DNA from: a bacterium HR37 | GTDB lineage: Bacteria > Desulfobacterota_D > UBA1144 > Nemesobacterales > CSP1-2 | Assembly (NCBI GenBank): GCA_002898375.1 | Contig: BEIN01000001.1 | Span: 1 to 64,000 of the forward strand | Direction of reading: 5' to 3' | Length of the DNA stretch: 64,000 nucleotides | Shown here: in pieces, positions 26,906-36,116 of the stretch | How the letters are laid out: each line of letters begins with the position of its first letter | How positions within the stretch are numbered: the stretch's first letter is position 1 | The notes under the pieces: generated by a model | The model's database searches: none | Told to the model about the DNA's origin: nothing | What the model saw: only the letters and a program-made list of their open reading frames with translations | Position numbers and translations under genes: made by a program

Positions 26906-27820
26906 TTGGAATTAGAGGATGAGAAAAAAACAGAGCAGGGTTTCCGTTCGGGGTTTATCTCGATAATTGGGAGACCAAATGTGGGGAAATCTACGCTTCT
27001 AAATGTAATAGTCGGTGAGAAGATCTCTGCTGTCTCTGAAAAGCCCAACACAACAAGAAACAGAATAGTGGGTATAAAGACCCTTCCCCATGCTCAGCTT
27101 ATCTTTCTCGATACTCCCGGAATACATAAGGCAAAGGGTGAGTTGGGTAAAGCAATGGTTCAAGCTGCAGTAAATACAATAGGGGAAGCGGATGTAATCC
27201 TTATGATGATTGAGGTAAACGAGCCATTTGGACCAGGGGATCGTTTCATAATTGAGAGCCTGCCTAAGCCAGCCATACTGGTGATTAATAAGATTGACAC
27301 CGTAAAGAAAGGTAAGATACTTGAGATTATGGCTCAATCACAGGAGTTTGAGGGAAAGTTCCTAGAAGTTGTACCGGTTTCTGCCATCAGAGCAGACGGA
27401 ATTGATGACCTTATAAACACGATAATTAAGTATCTTCCTGAGGGCCCCAAGTATTTCCCTGAGGATATGATTACCGACCAGCCCGAGAGGTTTCTTGTAG
27501 CCGAGCTTATAAGGGAGAAGATATTTAACCTCACACGTCAGGAGATCCCTTACTCAACTGCCGTGGTGGTTGAGGAATTTAAGGATGTTCCTGATAAAAA
27601 CCTTGTAAGGATTTCTGCGGTGATCTATGTTGAGAAGGAAAATCATAAGGCTATAGTAATCGGGGAGAAGGGAAGGATGCTAAAGCAGATCGGAACCCTT
27701 GCAAGGGCTGATATAGAAAGGGTGCTTGGAGCCAAAGTCTATCTTGAGCTCTGGGTAAAGGTTAAAGAAAGATGGACACAGAGGGCTGATTTAATCAGAG
27801 AGTTTGGTTATGGAAGTTAG
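26906..27820 (+). CDS. era: GTPase Era
   Basis: 'GRPNVGKSTLLNVIVGEKISAVSEKPNTTRNRIVGI', 'DTPGIHK', 'NKID', C-terminal KH domain 'VIGEKGRMLKQIGTLARADIE'. Confidence 0.97.
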   Translation: MELEDEKKTEQGFRSGFISIIGRPNVGKSTLLNVIVGEKISAVSEKPNTTRNRIVGIKTLPHAQLIFLDTPGIHKAKGELGKAMVQAAVNTIGEADVILMMIEVNEPFGPGDRFIIESLPKPAILVINKIDTVKKGKILEIMAQSQEFEGKFLEVVPVSAIRADGIDDLINTIIKYLPEGPKYFPEDMITDQPERFLVAELIREKIFNLTRQEIPYSTAVVVEEFKDVPDKNLVRISAVIYVEKENHKAIVIGEKGRMLKQIGTLARADIERVLGAKVYLELWVKVKERWTQRADLIREFGYGS

Positions 27821-27837
27821 AAAAAAGACAGAGAGGT

Positions 27838-28632
27838 TTACTTCCCCTCAAACTTTGGTTTTCTCTTCTCAGAGAATGCCTTTTTCCCTTCTTTGTAGTC
27901 TTTGCTCTCCTGGACAATCTTAATCATCTGTTTTATACGTTCCTCATCTTCTGCGTTAAGCACCTGATTTCTTTGCCATCCGTTTATTATCTCTTTCATT
28001 GTGGTCATTGAAAGTGGTGCATTCTCGCATATCTCGGATGCAATCTCATAAGTTAGATCCTCAAGCCTTTCTCTTGGAACCACGTAGTTTACAAGCCCTA
28101 TCTTTTCGGCTCTTTTTGCATCAATGTTTTTCCCCAGTAGGAATAGCTCCTTGGTATAGCCAATCCCAATTAGGTTGATGAACTTACGTATGCCAATGTA
28201 AGAGTAGGTAACACCAAGCTTTGCCGGAGGCATACCGAAAACCGCATCTTCAACTGCTATCCTTAGATCACAGGTTACAGCAAGTTCCAGTCCCGCTCCG
28301 AATGCGTATCCGTTTATCATTGCCAAAATGGGGTAGGGAAAGCTCTCTATTGCTTTGGATACAACTGTTAGAGGGTGGTCTTCTATGTAGTCTCTCATCA
28401 TATCATCCTCTATGTCTTTTCCTATTGCCATTATGTCATAGCCTGCTGAAAATGCCCTGTTTCCGGCTCCCCGTATTATGACGCATCTTATCTTTTCTTC
28501 CCCTTTTAACCTCTCAAGTTCTTTGCTTAGCTCAAGTAGCATACCAGGTGTTAGGGAGTTTCTCTTTTCCGGTCTGTTAATGGTTATGGTGCATATTTGA
28601 TTGTCTTTCTGTAAGAGCAACTCACCGCTCAC
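27838..28632 (-). CDS. Enoyl-CoA hydratase/isomerase family protein
   Basis: 'INRPEKRNSLTPGMLLEL', 'GNRAFSAGYDI', 'INGYAFGAGLELAVTCDLRIA'. Confidence 0.9.
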   Translation of the reverse strand: MSGELLLQKDNQICTITINRPEKRNSLTPGMLLELSKELERLKGEEKIRCVIIRGAGNRAFSAGYDIMAIGKDIEDDMMRDYIEDHPLTVVSKAIESFPYPILAMINGYAFGAGLELAVTCDLRIAVEDAVFGMPPAKLGVTYSYIGIRKFINLIGIGYTKELFLLGKNIDAKRAEKIGLVNYVVPRERLEDLTYEIASEICENAPLSMTTMKEIINGWQRNQVLNAEDEERIKQMIKIVQESKDYKEGKKAFSEKRKPKFEGK

Positions 28633-28767
28633 AAGCTCCCTCCTTTAAGTGGTAAAGGATTAGTATTATGTTTAAAGATAATTTTTGTCAAATCTTAAGC
28701 CACTGTAAATACAACTGGAATATTTAGGAGATTTTTGTTAATATTGTTAAAACAGGAGGAATTGGCC

Positions 28768-29268
28768 ATGCCCGTATATGAGTATGAGTGTGATAACTGT
28801 GTTGATGAGTACAACTCTGACATATCAGCGCTTGTTGCAAGACTTAATAAATCAAACGCTTCAAGGATAATGAAGAAGAACCCAAAGTTTTTCTACATAG
28901 AGGTTTTTGATGATAAGAAAAACAAGCTTGTATTTGCCTTGGGTGAGAGGGGAAAACCTAACATAAGGAGGTTTCGCTATAAGCTTAAAAATAACAAGAT
29001 TCTTTATCTCGAGTTAAAGAACTTTAGGTTTTCTGAGTTAATATACGATAAAGAGGAAGAGAAGAATCTTATCTGTCCACTGTGTAATAGGGGCGATAGG
29101 ATAAGAAGGGTGTTTTCTACCTTTAAAGCAATTTTTGATAAAAGAGACAGGGCTCCTGGTCCGGGTGATGAGCTTGCCTGGCATCTGGATTATAAGAAGA
29201 TGAAGGATGAGGAGATAGCAAGCTCATGGGTTGGCCCTGAGTATCTGGAACAGTACTTTAACGATTAA
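28768..29268 (+). CDS. FmdB-like zinc-ribbon protein with large insertion between the two CxxC knuckles
   Basis: MPVYEYECDNC ... NFRFSELIYDKEEEKNLICPLCNRGDRIRRVFSTFKA aligns by eye with the next gene, apart from an extra ~75 aa. Confidence 0.75.
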   Translation: MPVYEYECDNCVDEYNSDISALVARLNKSNASRIMKKNPKFFYIEVFDDKKNKLVFALGERGKPNIRRFRYKLKNNKILYLELKNFRFSELIYDKEEEKNLICPLCNRGDRIRRVFSTFKAIFDKRDRAPGPGDELAWHLDYKKMKDEEIASSWVGPEYLEQYFND

Positions 29269-29281
29269 AAGGGGAGGTAAA

Positions 29282-29545
29282 ATGCCACTATATGAGTATG
29301 AGTGTTTAAAGTGTAAGCATAAGTTTGCTGAATTGGTAATGGAGAAAGAGGAGGAAAAAAAGCTAAGCTGTCCAAAGTGTAAATCAAAGAAACTGGAGCG
29401 TCTGTTTTCCTCATTTGCACTTGTTTCTGATCTCTCCACGGATATGCCAAAGCCAGACCTCTCAGGTTTACCCCCTGAGGTTCGGGCAAGAACAGTAATT
29501 ACCGACTATATAGAGCCTAAAGATAGGCATAAAACGATTAGATAA
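29282..29545 (+). CDS. FmdB family zinc-ribbon regulatory protein
   Basis: MPLYEYECLKCKHKFAELVMEKEEEKKLSCPKCKSKKLERLFSSFAL. Confidence 0.88.
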   Translation: MPLYEYECLKCKHKFAELVMEKEEEKKLSCPKCKSKKLERLFSSFALVSDLSTDMPKPDLSGLPPEVRARTVITDYIEPKDRHKTIR

Positions 29546-29563
29546 CCTCTTTGCTGGTAGAAA

Positions 29564-30229
29564 CTAAGGGGAAGAGCGGTATTTGTGTTTGGGTTTTCCA
29601 AACCTCCTTGCAAGCTCTTTGTATATATCTTCAGGGGTTATACCGAAGTATGCAAGCACTAAAAGAGAGTGAAACCATAGGTCTGCTGTTTCGTATACTA
29701 TCTCATCCTTGCTACCGTTTTTAGCTGCTATTATGGTCTCAGTTGCTTCCTCTCCCAGTTTCTTTAGTATCCTATCTATCCCGTTCTGGAAAAGAGAGCT
29801 TACGTAGGAGTGCTCTTTTGGGTTTCGTTTCCTATCTTCTACCACGTTGTATACCTCTTCTAGTGTTTTACCCAATCTTGGAGCTCCAAAGGTTGGGGCA
29901 TTTTTTTCCTGTCCTTCGATGGTTTTAAAAAAGCAACTCCTTTGACCTGTATGGCATGTAACCCCTCTCTGATTCACGGTTATAAGGATTGCGTCTTTAT
30001 CGCAATCAACAAAGACTTCCCTTACCTCCTGAAAATTCCCCGATTCTTCTCCCTTTTGCCATAGCTTGCTTCGTGATCTACTCCAGAAGTGGACCTTTGC
30101 GGTTCTAAGTGTTTCTTCAATTGCCTCTTTGTTTGCATAAGCGACCATAAGTACCTGACCGTTTTCAGCATCCTGAATAACAACTGGAACAAGCCCTCTG
30201 TCATCAAACTTTATATCCTCTGTATTCAT
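29564..30229 (-). CDS. hisIE: Bifunctional phosphoribosyl-AMP cyclohydrolase / phosphoribosyl-ATP pyrophosphatase
   Basis: '[40 protein letters not shown]', '[10 protein letters not shown]', '[16 protein letters not shown]'. Confidence 0.96.
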   Translation of the reverse strand: MNTEDIKFDDRGLVPVVIQDAENGQVLMVAYANKEAIEETLRTAKVHFWSRSRSKLWQKGEESGNFQEVREVFVDCDKDAILITVNQRGVTCHTGQRSCFFKTIEGQEKNAPTFGAPRLGKTLEEVYNVVEDRKRNPKEHSYVSSLFQNGIDRILKKLGEEATETIIAAKNGSKDEIVYETADLWFHSLLVLAYFGITPEDIYKELARRFGKPKHKYRSSP

Positions 30230-30252
30230 TTTGCTCCTCCATGGCTTATACT

Positions 30253-30310
30253 AACCCTCGGATTTTTCTGTATCGAGCTGATATCCAGAAAAACTTTACT
30301 ACCTTGGGTT
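30253..30310. repeat. Intergenic hairpin between hisIE and rpoZ
   Basis: TTTTTCTGTATC-GAGCT-GATA-tc-CAGAAAAA (30263-30293), flanked by AACCC...GGGTT. Confidence 0.5.
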
Positions 30311-30366
30311 TGTAGCTTATATTTTATAAAAAAAAGTAACAATAAACCAATAGGGGAGGGTAATGG

Positions 30367-30582
30367 ATGGCAAGAATCACAATTGAGGATTGCCTTGAGA
30401 AGGTGGGAAACAGATTTGCCCTTTCTATAGCTGCAATGAAGAGGGCAAAGCAGCTCGTTAAGGGAGCAAAACCTTTAAGTGAGGAATCCGAAAATAAGCA
30501 CGTTGTCCTTGCCTTAAGGGAGATTGCGGAAGGTAAGGTAAAGGTTATCTATCCTCCGGGTTACGATAACAAAACCAGGTAG
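30367..30582 (+). CDS. rpoZ: DNA-directed RNA polymerase omega subunit
   Basis: [58 protein letters not shown]. Confidence 0.95.
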   Translation: MARITIEDCLEKVGNRFALSIAAMKRAKQLVKGAKPLSEESENKHVVLALREIAEGKVKVIYPPGYDNKTR

Positions 30583-31176
30583 ATGATAGAGTCTTTGGTT
30601 CTGTGCTTTATTCCCCTTTTTGTCGCTATAGACCCCGTTGGAATTATCCCTTTGTATCTTTCCTTTACAAGGGGTTTAACCTCTGAAGAGAGAAAGAAGG
30701 TTGCAAAGGATTCCATACTTACTGCGTGCGCTATAGGGATTGTGTTTGTTCTTGGCGGGAAATTCATATTCAGGATTCTGGGTATAAGTGTTTCAGACTT
30801 TGCAATTGCAGGCGGACTTCTTCTCTTTGCCTTCTCTCTTTTGGATCTTTTAAGGGGTGAGAATCCCGGGGTAAGAGGTATTAGTGGTTCTTCTCTCGGG
30901 ATATTTCCGATGGGTACTCCTCTTATAGCAGGTCCTGCTGTGCTTACCACCCTTATAATACTTGTGGATTCTCAGGGATTTTTTGCAACCTTGATTGCCT
31001 TTGGGCTAAATCTTTTCGTTCTGGGTGTTATCCTTTTTAAATCGGAGGTAATACTTTTATATCTTGGTGAAAGTGGTGCTCGTGCTTTTGCAAAGGTAAT
31101 GAGTATACTCCTTGCAGCCATAGGCATTATGATGGTGCGAAGGGGAATAATGGATATGGTTTCAGGAAAACTATAG
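30583..31176 (+). CDS. MarC family membrane protein
   Basis: 'FVAIDPVGIIPLYLSFTRGLTSEERKKVA', 'FPMGTPLIAGPAVLTTLIIL'. Confidence 0.9.
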   Translation: MIESLVLCFIPLFVAIDPVGIIPLYLSFTRGLTSEERKKVAKDSILTACAIGIVFVLGGKFIFRILGISVSDFAIAGGLLLFAFSLLDLLRGENPGVRGISGSSLGIFPMGTPLIAGPAVLTTLIILVDSQGFFATLIAFGLNLFVLGVILFKSEVILLYLGESGARAFAKVMSILLAAIGIMMVRRGIMDMVSGKL

Positions 31177-31191
31177 CAACGGGATTGCAGG

Positions 31192-33144
31192 ATGAAAGGT
31201 TCTTTGCGGGTTGGAGTAGATACAGGCGGGACATTTACGGACTTTGTTTTGATTGATGGAGAGAAGGTGGTTACTCATAAGGTGCTCTCTACTCCCTCTG
31301 ACCCTTCAAGAGCTGTTATAAAGGGGCTTTTTGAGCTTCTTGGAGAGGTTAGAGACATTGAGGTTATACATGGGACTACCGTTGCCACAAATACGCTTCT
31401 TGAGAGAAAGGGAGCTTGTGTTGCCCTTTTAACAACAAAGGGGTTTGAGGATGTTATAGAAATAGGCAGACAGAACAGGGAAAAACTCTATGATATTTTC
31501 TGGGAGCGTCCAAAACCACTTGTTGCACGGGAGTTTAGGCTGGGTGTTAGGGAGAGGGTTTCTTTCGATGGCAAGGTGCTAGAAGAAGTGGCCCTTGATG
31601 ATTTAAGAAGGATCTATGGGAAACTAAAAAGGTTAAAGGTTGATTGCATTGCAATCTCCTTTCTGCACTCTTATGCAAATCCTTTAAATGAGGAAAGGGC
31701 TGAGAGCTTTTTAAGCTCTCTTGGTATTCCTATATCAACCTCATCGAAACTTGTGCCGGAATTTAGGGAATACGAAAGAACCTCCACAGTTGTGGCAAAC
31801 TCTTATCTGTTACCCAGGGTAAGCCTGTATATGAAGAACCTAGAGGATGAGCTTAGTGGGTGTAGGGTATCTGTAATGCAGTCAAGTGGGGGTCTTATAT
31901 CACCCGAGCAGGCTGCAAAGGAGCCGGTCAGGATTCTTTTATCGGGGCCAGCAGGTGGTGTGGTGGGTGGATTTAGGATTGCAGAGGCAATGGGATACAG
32001 TAAGGTGATAACCTACGATATGGGAGGAACGTCAACGGATGTGGCTTTGTGTGATGGATCCCTTAGATTTACGACCGAAACCGTTATAGATGGTGTTCCC
32101 ATAAAGATTCCAATGGTTGATGTGGTAAGCATTGGAGCAGGAGGCGGTTCTATAGCCTATTTTGATGCGGGAGGGGCTTTAAAGGTAGGACCTATAAGTG
32201 CAGGAGCTGACCCAGGGCCTGCATGTTATGGAAGGGGCGAATTTGTTACGGTAACAGATGCAAATGTTGTACTTGGGAGAATTCTTCCCGATTGGTTTCT
32301 TGGGGGGAAAATGAGGATTTTCCCGGAGAGGGCGTTTTTTGCTTTTAAAAAGCTTCTATCTGGAAGGGAGATCCCTTTAAAAGAACTTGCAGAGGGGGTA
32401 ATTAGGGTTGCAAACGCTAACATGGAGAGAGCATTAAGGGTTGTATCGGTTGAAAGAGGTTTTGACCCAAGAGACTTTGCGCTTCTTTCCTTTGGAGGAG
32501 CAGGAGGGCTTCATGCTTGTGAACTTGCTGCTGGACTTGGAATAAAAACGGTGATCTTTCCTAAAAACCCCGGAGTGCTTTCTGCCCTTGGAATGCTAAT
32601 GGCTGATTCCTTTAAGGACTACAGTCTTACGACCTTTTTTACAAGCAAGCGTTTGTCTAAAGAGTCCTTGGAGAGGTCTTTCAGGGTTCTTGAGGAAAGG
32701 GCATATAGGGATTTTCGAGCCACCAGGATACGTTTTGAGCGTTTTGTGGATGCACGCTACAGAAGGCAGTCTCACGAGATTACTATTCCTTACTGTAAGG
32801 ATGTTGTAAGTGCCTTTCATAGAGCCCACAGGAGGTTGTATGGCTATGCAAAGCCTGATAGTGAGGTAGAGATTGTTACCCTAAGGGTAAGGGCAATAGA
32901 GAGGAGAGGCAGAATAGAGCTTCCTCTGTTAAATAAGGCAGCAGGTGAGGTTAGATTTAGAAAGGAGAGGGTGTTTTTTAAAGGTAGTGAGATAGAACTA
33001 AAGTGTTACATAAGGGAGGATTTCTTTTCAGGGTTTAAATTCCAGGGACCTGCTTTGGTTGTAGAGGATACCTCAACGCTTTTTATCCCTCCTGAGTTTA
33101 GATGCGAGGTGGATGACTGGGGTCACATTATAGCAAGGGTATAG
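31192..33144 (+). CDS. Hydantoinase/oxoprolinase family protein (HyuA-like subunit)
   Basis: 'RVGVDTGGTFTDFVLIDG', 'HGTTVATNTLLERKGA', 'GGTSTDVAL', 'VERGFDPRDFALLSFGGAGGLHACELA'. Confidence 0.92.
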   Translation: MKGSLRVGVDTGGTFTDFVLIDGEKVVTHKVLSTPSDPSRAVIKGLFELLGEVRDIEVIHGTTVATNTLLERKGACVALLTTKGFEDVIEIGRQNREKLYDIFWERPKPLVAREFRLGVRERVSFDGKVLEEVALDDLRRIYGKLKRLKVDCIAISFLHSYANPLNEERAESFLSSLGIPISTSSKLVPEFREYERTSTVVANSYLLPRVSLYMKNLEDELSGCRVSVMQSSGGLISPEQAAKEPVRILLSGPAGGVVGGFRIAEAMGYSKVITYDMGGTSTDVALCDGSLRFTTETVIDGVPIKIPMVDVVSIGAGGGSIAYFDAGGALKVGPISAGADPGPACYGRGEFVTVTDANVVLGRILPDWFLGGKMRIFPERAFFAFKKLLSGREIPLKELAEGVIRVANANMERALRVVSVERGFDPRDFALLSFGGAGGLHACELAAGLGIKTVIFPKNPGVLSALGMLMADSFKDYSLTTFFTSKRLSKESLERSFRVLEERAYRDFRATRIRFERFVDARYRRQSHEITIPYCKDVVSAFHRAHRRLYGYAKPDSEVEIVTLRVRAIERRGRIELPLLNKAAGEVRFRKERVFFKGSEIELKCYIREDFFSGFKFQGPALVVEDTSTLFIPPEFRCEVDDWGHIIARV

Positions 33145-33160
33145 CTCCTGGTTTGTTACC

Positions 33161-34057
33161 CTATTGTCCTTTTAATAGAATCTTTAGCCTTTCAGTGATC
33201 CTTATTCCCCTTACAATGAAGAAGATAGAGAGCACTTTGAGTTTATGGCTTAATGTGCTTAGCTCTTTAAATCTTTTATCGGAGCAAATGCGTGTTATGG
33301 ATATTACTGGAGGTAGCAGTTCAATAAAAAGGGCTATAAGTAATCTTAAAAATGGGTAACGGTATTTTATCCTGAGCAGATCGCACTGTCCTTTGGTTAT
33401 CCTAGAGTGTTTTTTGTATAGCTCTCGTAAAGTTTGCCTTGCTGGATGGTATACACATGTGTCATCTGCATAAACCACTTTATATCCGTATGAGGATATA
33501 CGTTGTCCAAGTTCAACATCTCCACAGGATTTAAGTTTGTCGTTAAACATACCTACCTTATTTATAACCTCTCTTAACGTAAAAGTGTTTGCGGTTGCTC
33601 CAAAACCCATTTTCTCTACAAAGTGCTTTTGGGGAAATGCTAGGGTAGCCTCATAGAGTTCTACCGCTGTAGGTCTTTGGGGGTTTTTAAAGAAAACGAT
33701 TATCTTCCCAGCCAGAAGACCACAGTGGGGTATGTTAAGTATGTTTATAACCCCCTTTTCAATCCAATCAGGAGCTGGAATGCAATCTGAGTCGGTAAAA
33801 GCTAGGATATCGCCTTTTGAGAAGGAAATTCCCTTGTTTCTTGCAGCATATGAACTGCGTTTCTTCTCATGCAGTAAAATTACACTGTTAAATTCTCTTA
33901 CCACCCCTTCTGTGTCTTCATCTGATCCGTTGTCTACCACTATAATCTCATATAGGTTTTGTGGATACGTTTGGTTCTGCAGGGCTTTAAGGCATAGTTT
34001 TAATCTTTCGGAGTCGTTAAAAACGGGGACTATAACAGAGACAAAAGGGGTTTTCAT
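33161..34057 (-). CDS. Family 2 glycosyltransferase
   Basis: 'FVSVIVPVFNDSERLKLCLKALQNQTYPQNLYEIIVVDNGSDE', 'AFTDSDCIPAPDWI'. Confidence 0.9.
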   Translation of the reverse strand: MKTPFVSVIVPVFNDSERLKLCLKALQNQTYPQNLYEIIVVDNGSDEDTEGVVREFNSVILLHEKKRSSYAARNKGISFSKGDILAFTDSDCIPAPDWIEKGVINILNIPHCGLLAGKIIVFFKNPQRPTAVELYEATLAFPQKHFVEKMGFGATANTFTLREVINKVGMFNDKLKSCGDVELGQRISSYGYKVVYADDTCVYHPARQTLRELYKKHSRITKGQCDLLRIKYRYPFLRLLIALFIELLPPVISITRICSDKRFKELSTLSHKLKVLSIFFIVRGIRITERLKILLKGQ

Positions 34058-34123
34058 TTTATTTGAAATACATCGAAGCTTTCGAGATTTACTTTTTAAA
34101 AAATTATTTTAAATTTTCTTTGT

Positions 34124-35632
34124 TTGATGTCTATAGCCAATATCAGGTACATGGTTGGTGACCTTTTAAAACCTGGGGAGAGCCTTTACCAGAGGGTTTT
34201 GGTAAGTGGGTTTTGGGTATTTGCTCTGAGGTTAATCCAGGCGCTGTTTAACTTCATAAGACTTGTTGTGCTTGCTCGTTTGCTCTCCCCTTACGATTTC
34301 GGTTTAATGGGGATAGCTCTTCTGACTATGTTGGTTCTGGATACATTTTCTCAAACGGGTTTTCAAAAGGCCCTTATACAGAAGAATGAAGACATATCAG
34401 GCTACCTTGATAGTGCATGGACAGTTTCTATTTTAAGGGGTTTCTCTCTGTTTATGTTACTCTTTCTAGGAGCTCCTTATGTGGGTATGTTTTTTAATAC
34501 ACCTGAAGCGGTATTGGTTGTTCGTGTAATAGGTACTTCTTTACTTTTTAAATCTCTTACCAATATTGGGATTGTGTACTTTCAGAAGGAGCTTGAATTT
34601 GATAAAAGGTTTGTTTACGAGTTTCTGGGTACACTGATAGATTTTACGGTTTCTATACTGAGTGCTTTGGTTTTGAGAAACGTGTGGGCACTTGTTTTTG
34701 GATTGCTGGCTGGAGAAGTAACTAGGTGTTTTACGAGCTATATTATCCATCCTTACAGACCTAGGTTGAGCTTTGAGTTAAACAAGGTAGCAGAGTTATG
34801 GAGGTTTGGAAGGTGGATTACGGGTTCTGGTATTCTTGTTTTTCTTATTACCCAGGGGGATGATATTTTTGTAGGTAAGTTTTTAGGTGCAACCGCCCTT
34901 GGATTTTATCAAATGGCTTATAGGATATCAAATATGCCTGCAACTGAGATTACTCATGTCCTTTCTCAGATAACTTTTCCGGCTTATGCAAAGCTACAGA
35001 GCAATTTATCCAATTTAAAAAAGGCGTATTTAGAGGTTTTGCAAACCACCTCGGTTTTCTCTTTTCCGATTGCTGGATTAATCTTTGCAATGTCACCGGA
35101 TTTCGTTGTTGTATTTTTAGGGGAAAAATGGGTGTCTATAGTTCATCCAATGCAGGTTTTGGTACTTTGGGGGCTTATCCGCTCTGTCGGAGCAACCACA
35201 GGACCCCTTTTTCAAGCTACCGGATTTCCTCAAGTAGGAGTTAAGCTTCAGTTTGCAATTTTGGTTTTACTTGCGCTTCTAATCTATCCTCTTACGAGGT
35301 GGTTGGGGATTCTTGGAACTTCACTGGCAGTACTTTTGAGTGCGCTTGTAATCAATCCGGTGGCTATTTATAAAAGTGCTAAGATAATTCATGCAGGTAT
35401 ATGGGAAGTCCTTCGATTGATTCTGTTTCCTTTATTTGCCACAGTGTTTATGTGTGTTTCTTTATTTACGCTAAAGAGTTTTGCCTTGTTTAGTGTTGGC
35501 ATCGTTTCTTTTACTGTATATCTGTTTGCAGGAATAGCTCTTTATATATGTGTTATAGTTGTCATAAAAAGCTTGTTCAATTATGATTTATTAAATTTGC
35601 TTAGACAGTGTTTAACTGAACTCGGTAAGTAG
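34124..35632 (+). CDS. Polysaccharide flippase (MOP superfamily, Wzx/WzxC-like)
   Basis: 'LVVLARLLSPYDFGLMGIALL...FQKALIQKNEDI', many TM segments. Confidence 0.9.
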   Translation: MMSIANIRYMVGDLLKPGESLYQRVLVSGFWVFALRLIQALFNFIRLVVLARLLSPYDFGLMGIALLTMLVLDTFSQTGFQKALIQKNEDISGYLDSAWTVSILRGFSLFMLLFLGAPYVGMFFNTPEAVLVVRVIGTSLLFKSLTNIGIVYFQKELEFDKRFVYEFLGTLIDFTVSILSALVLRNVWALVFGLLAGEVTRCFTSYIIHPYRPRLSFELNKVAELWRFGRWITGSGILVFLITQGDDIFVGKFLGATALGFYQMAYRISNMPATEITHVLSQITFPAYAKLQSNLSNLKKAYLEVLQTTSVFSFPIAGLIFAMSPDFVVVFLGEKWVSIVHPMQVLVLWGLIRSVGATTGPLFQATGFPQVGVKLQFAILVLLALLIYPLTRWLGILGTSLAVLLSALVINPVAIYKSAKIIHAGIWEVLRLILFPLFATVFMCVSLFTLKSFALFSVGIVSFTVYLFAGIALYICVIVVIKSLFNYDLLNLLRQCLTELGK

Positions 35633-35646
35633 GTATTTGTCTGTGA

Positions 35647-36102
35647 ATTGAAGACCAAGTAAGAAATTCGAAGAATACGATAGCTTCTTTGTTTAGAGTT
35701 ACAAATGCCTATCCTGAATTTTGGGGAGGAAAACGTTCCATTGAGCAGTGTATAAGACGATGGAAAAAAGATATTAGGTTTTCTTTAAGTTGTTTTGGTA
35801 AACCCGGCCATCTCTTAGTTAGATACGAGAATTTGGTGTCTAGAACCCCTGAAGTGTTAAAAGAGGTGTGCACGTTTTTGGGTGTGGATTATGTGGAGTC
35901 AATGATAGAGAAACACAAGTTCGCTGCTGAGAGGGTTATCTTACCTCATCAGGATTGGGTTAAAGATGCGATGCTGGATATAAAAATTAATCTTCGTGGA
36001 AGAACGGGTGATGTGGTTTTTGATCCTTTGGAAAGAGATAAGATAAAAAGAGAGTTAAAGGATACGGAAAGAGAACTTGATTTGATCTTACCTGTATTGT
36101 AA
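35647..36102 (+). pseudogene. 5'-truncated sulfotransferase remnant (PAPS-binding N-terminus missing)
   Basis: Frame after TGA 35644-35646 reads IEDQVRNSKNTIASLFRVTNAYPEFWGGKRSIEQCIRRWKKDIRFS...HLLVRYENLVSRTPEVLKEVCTFLGVDYVE: C-terminal half of a sulfotransferase, no P-loop upstream. Confidence 0.65.
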
Positions 36103-36116
36103 GACCCTTAACTTAA

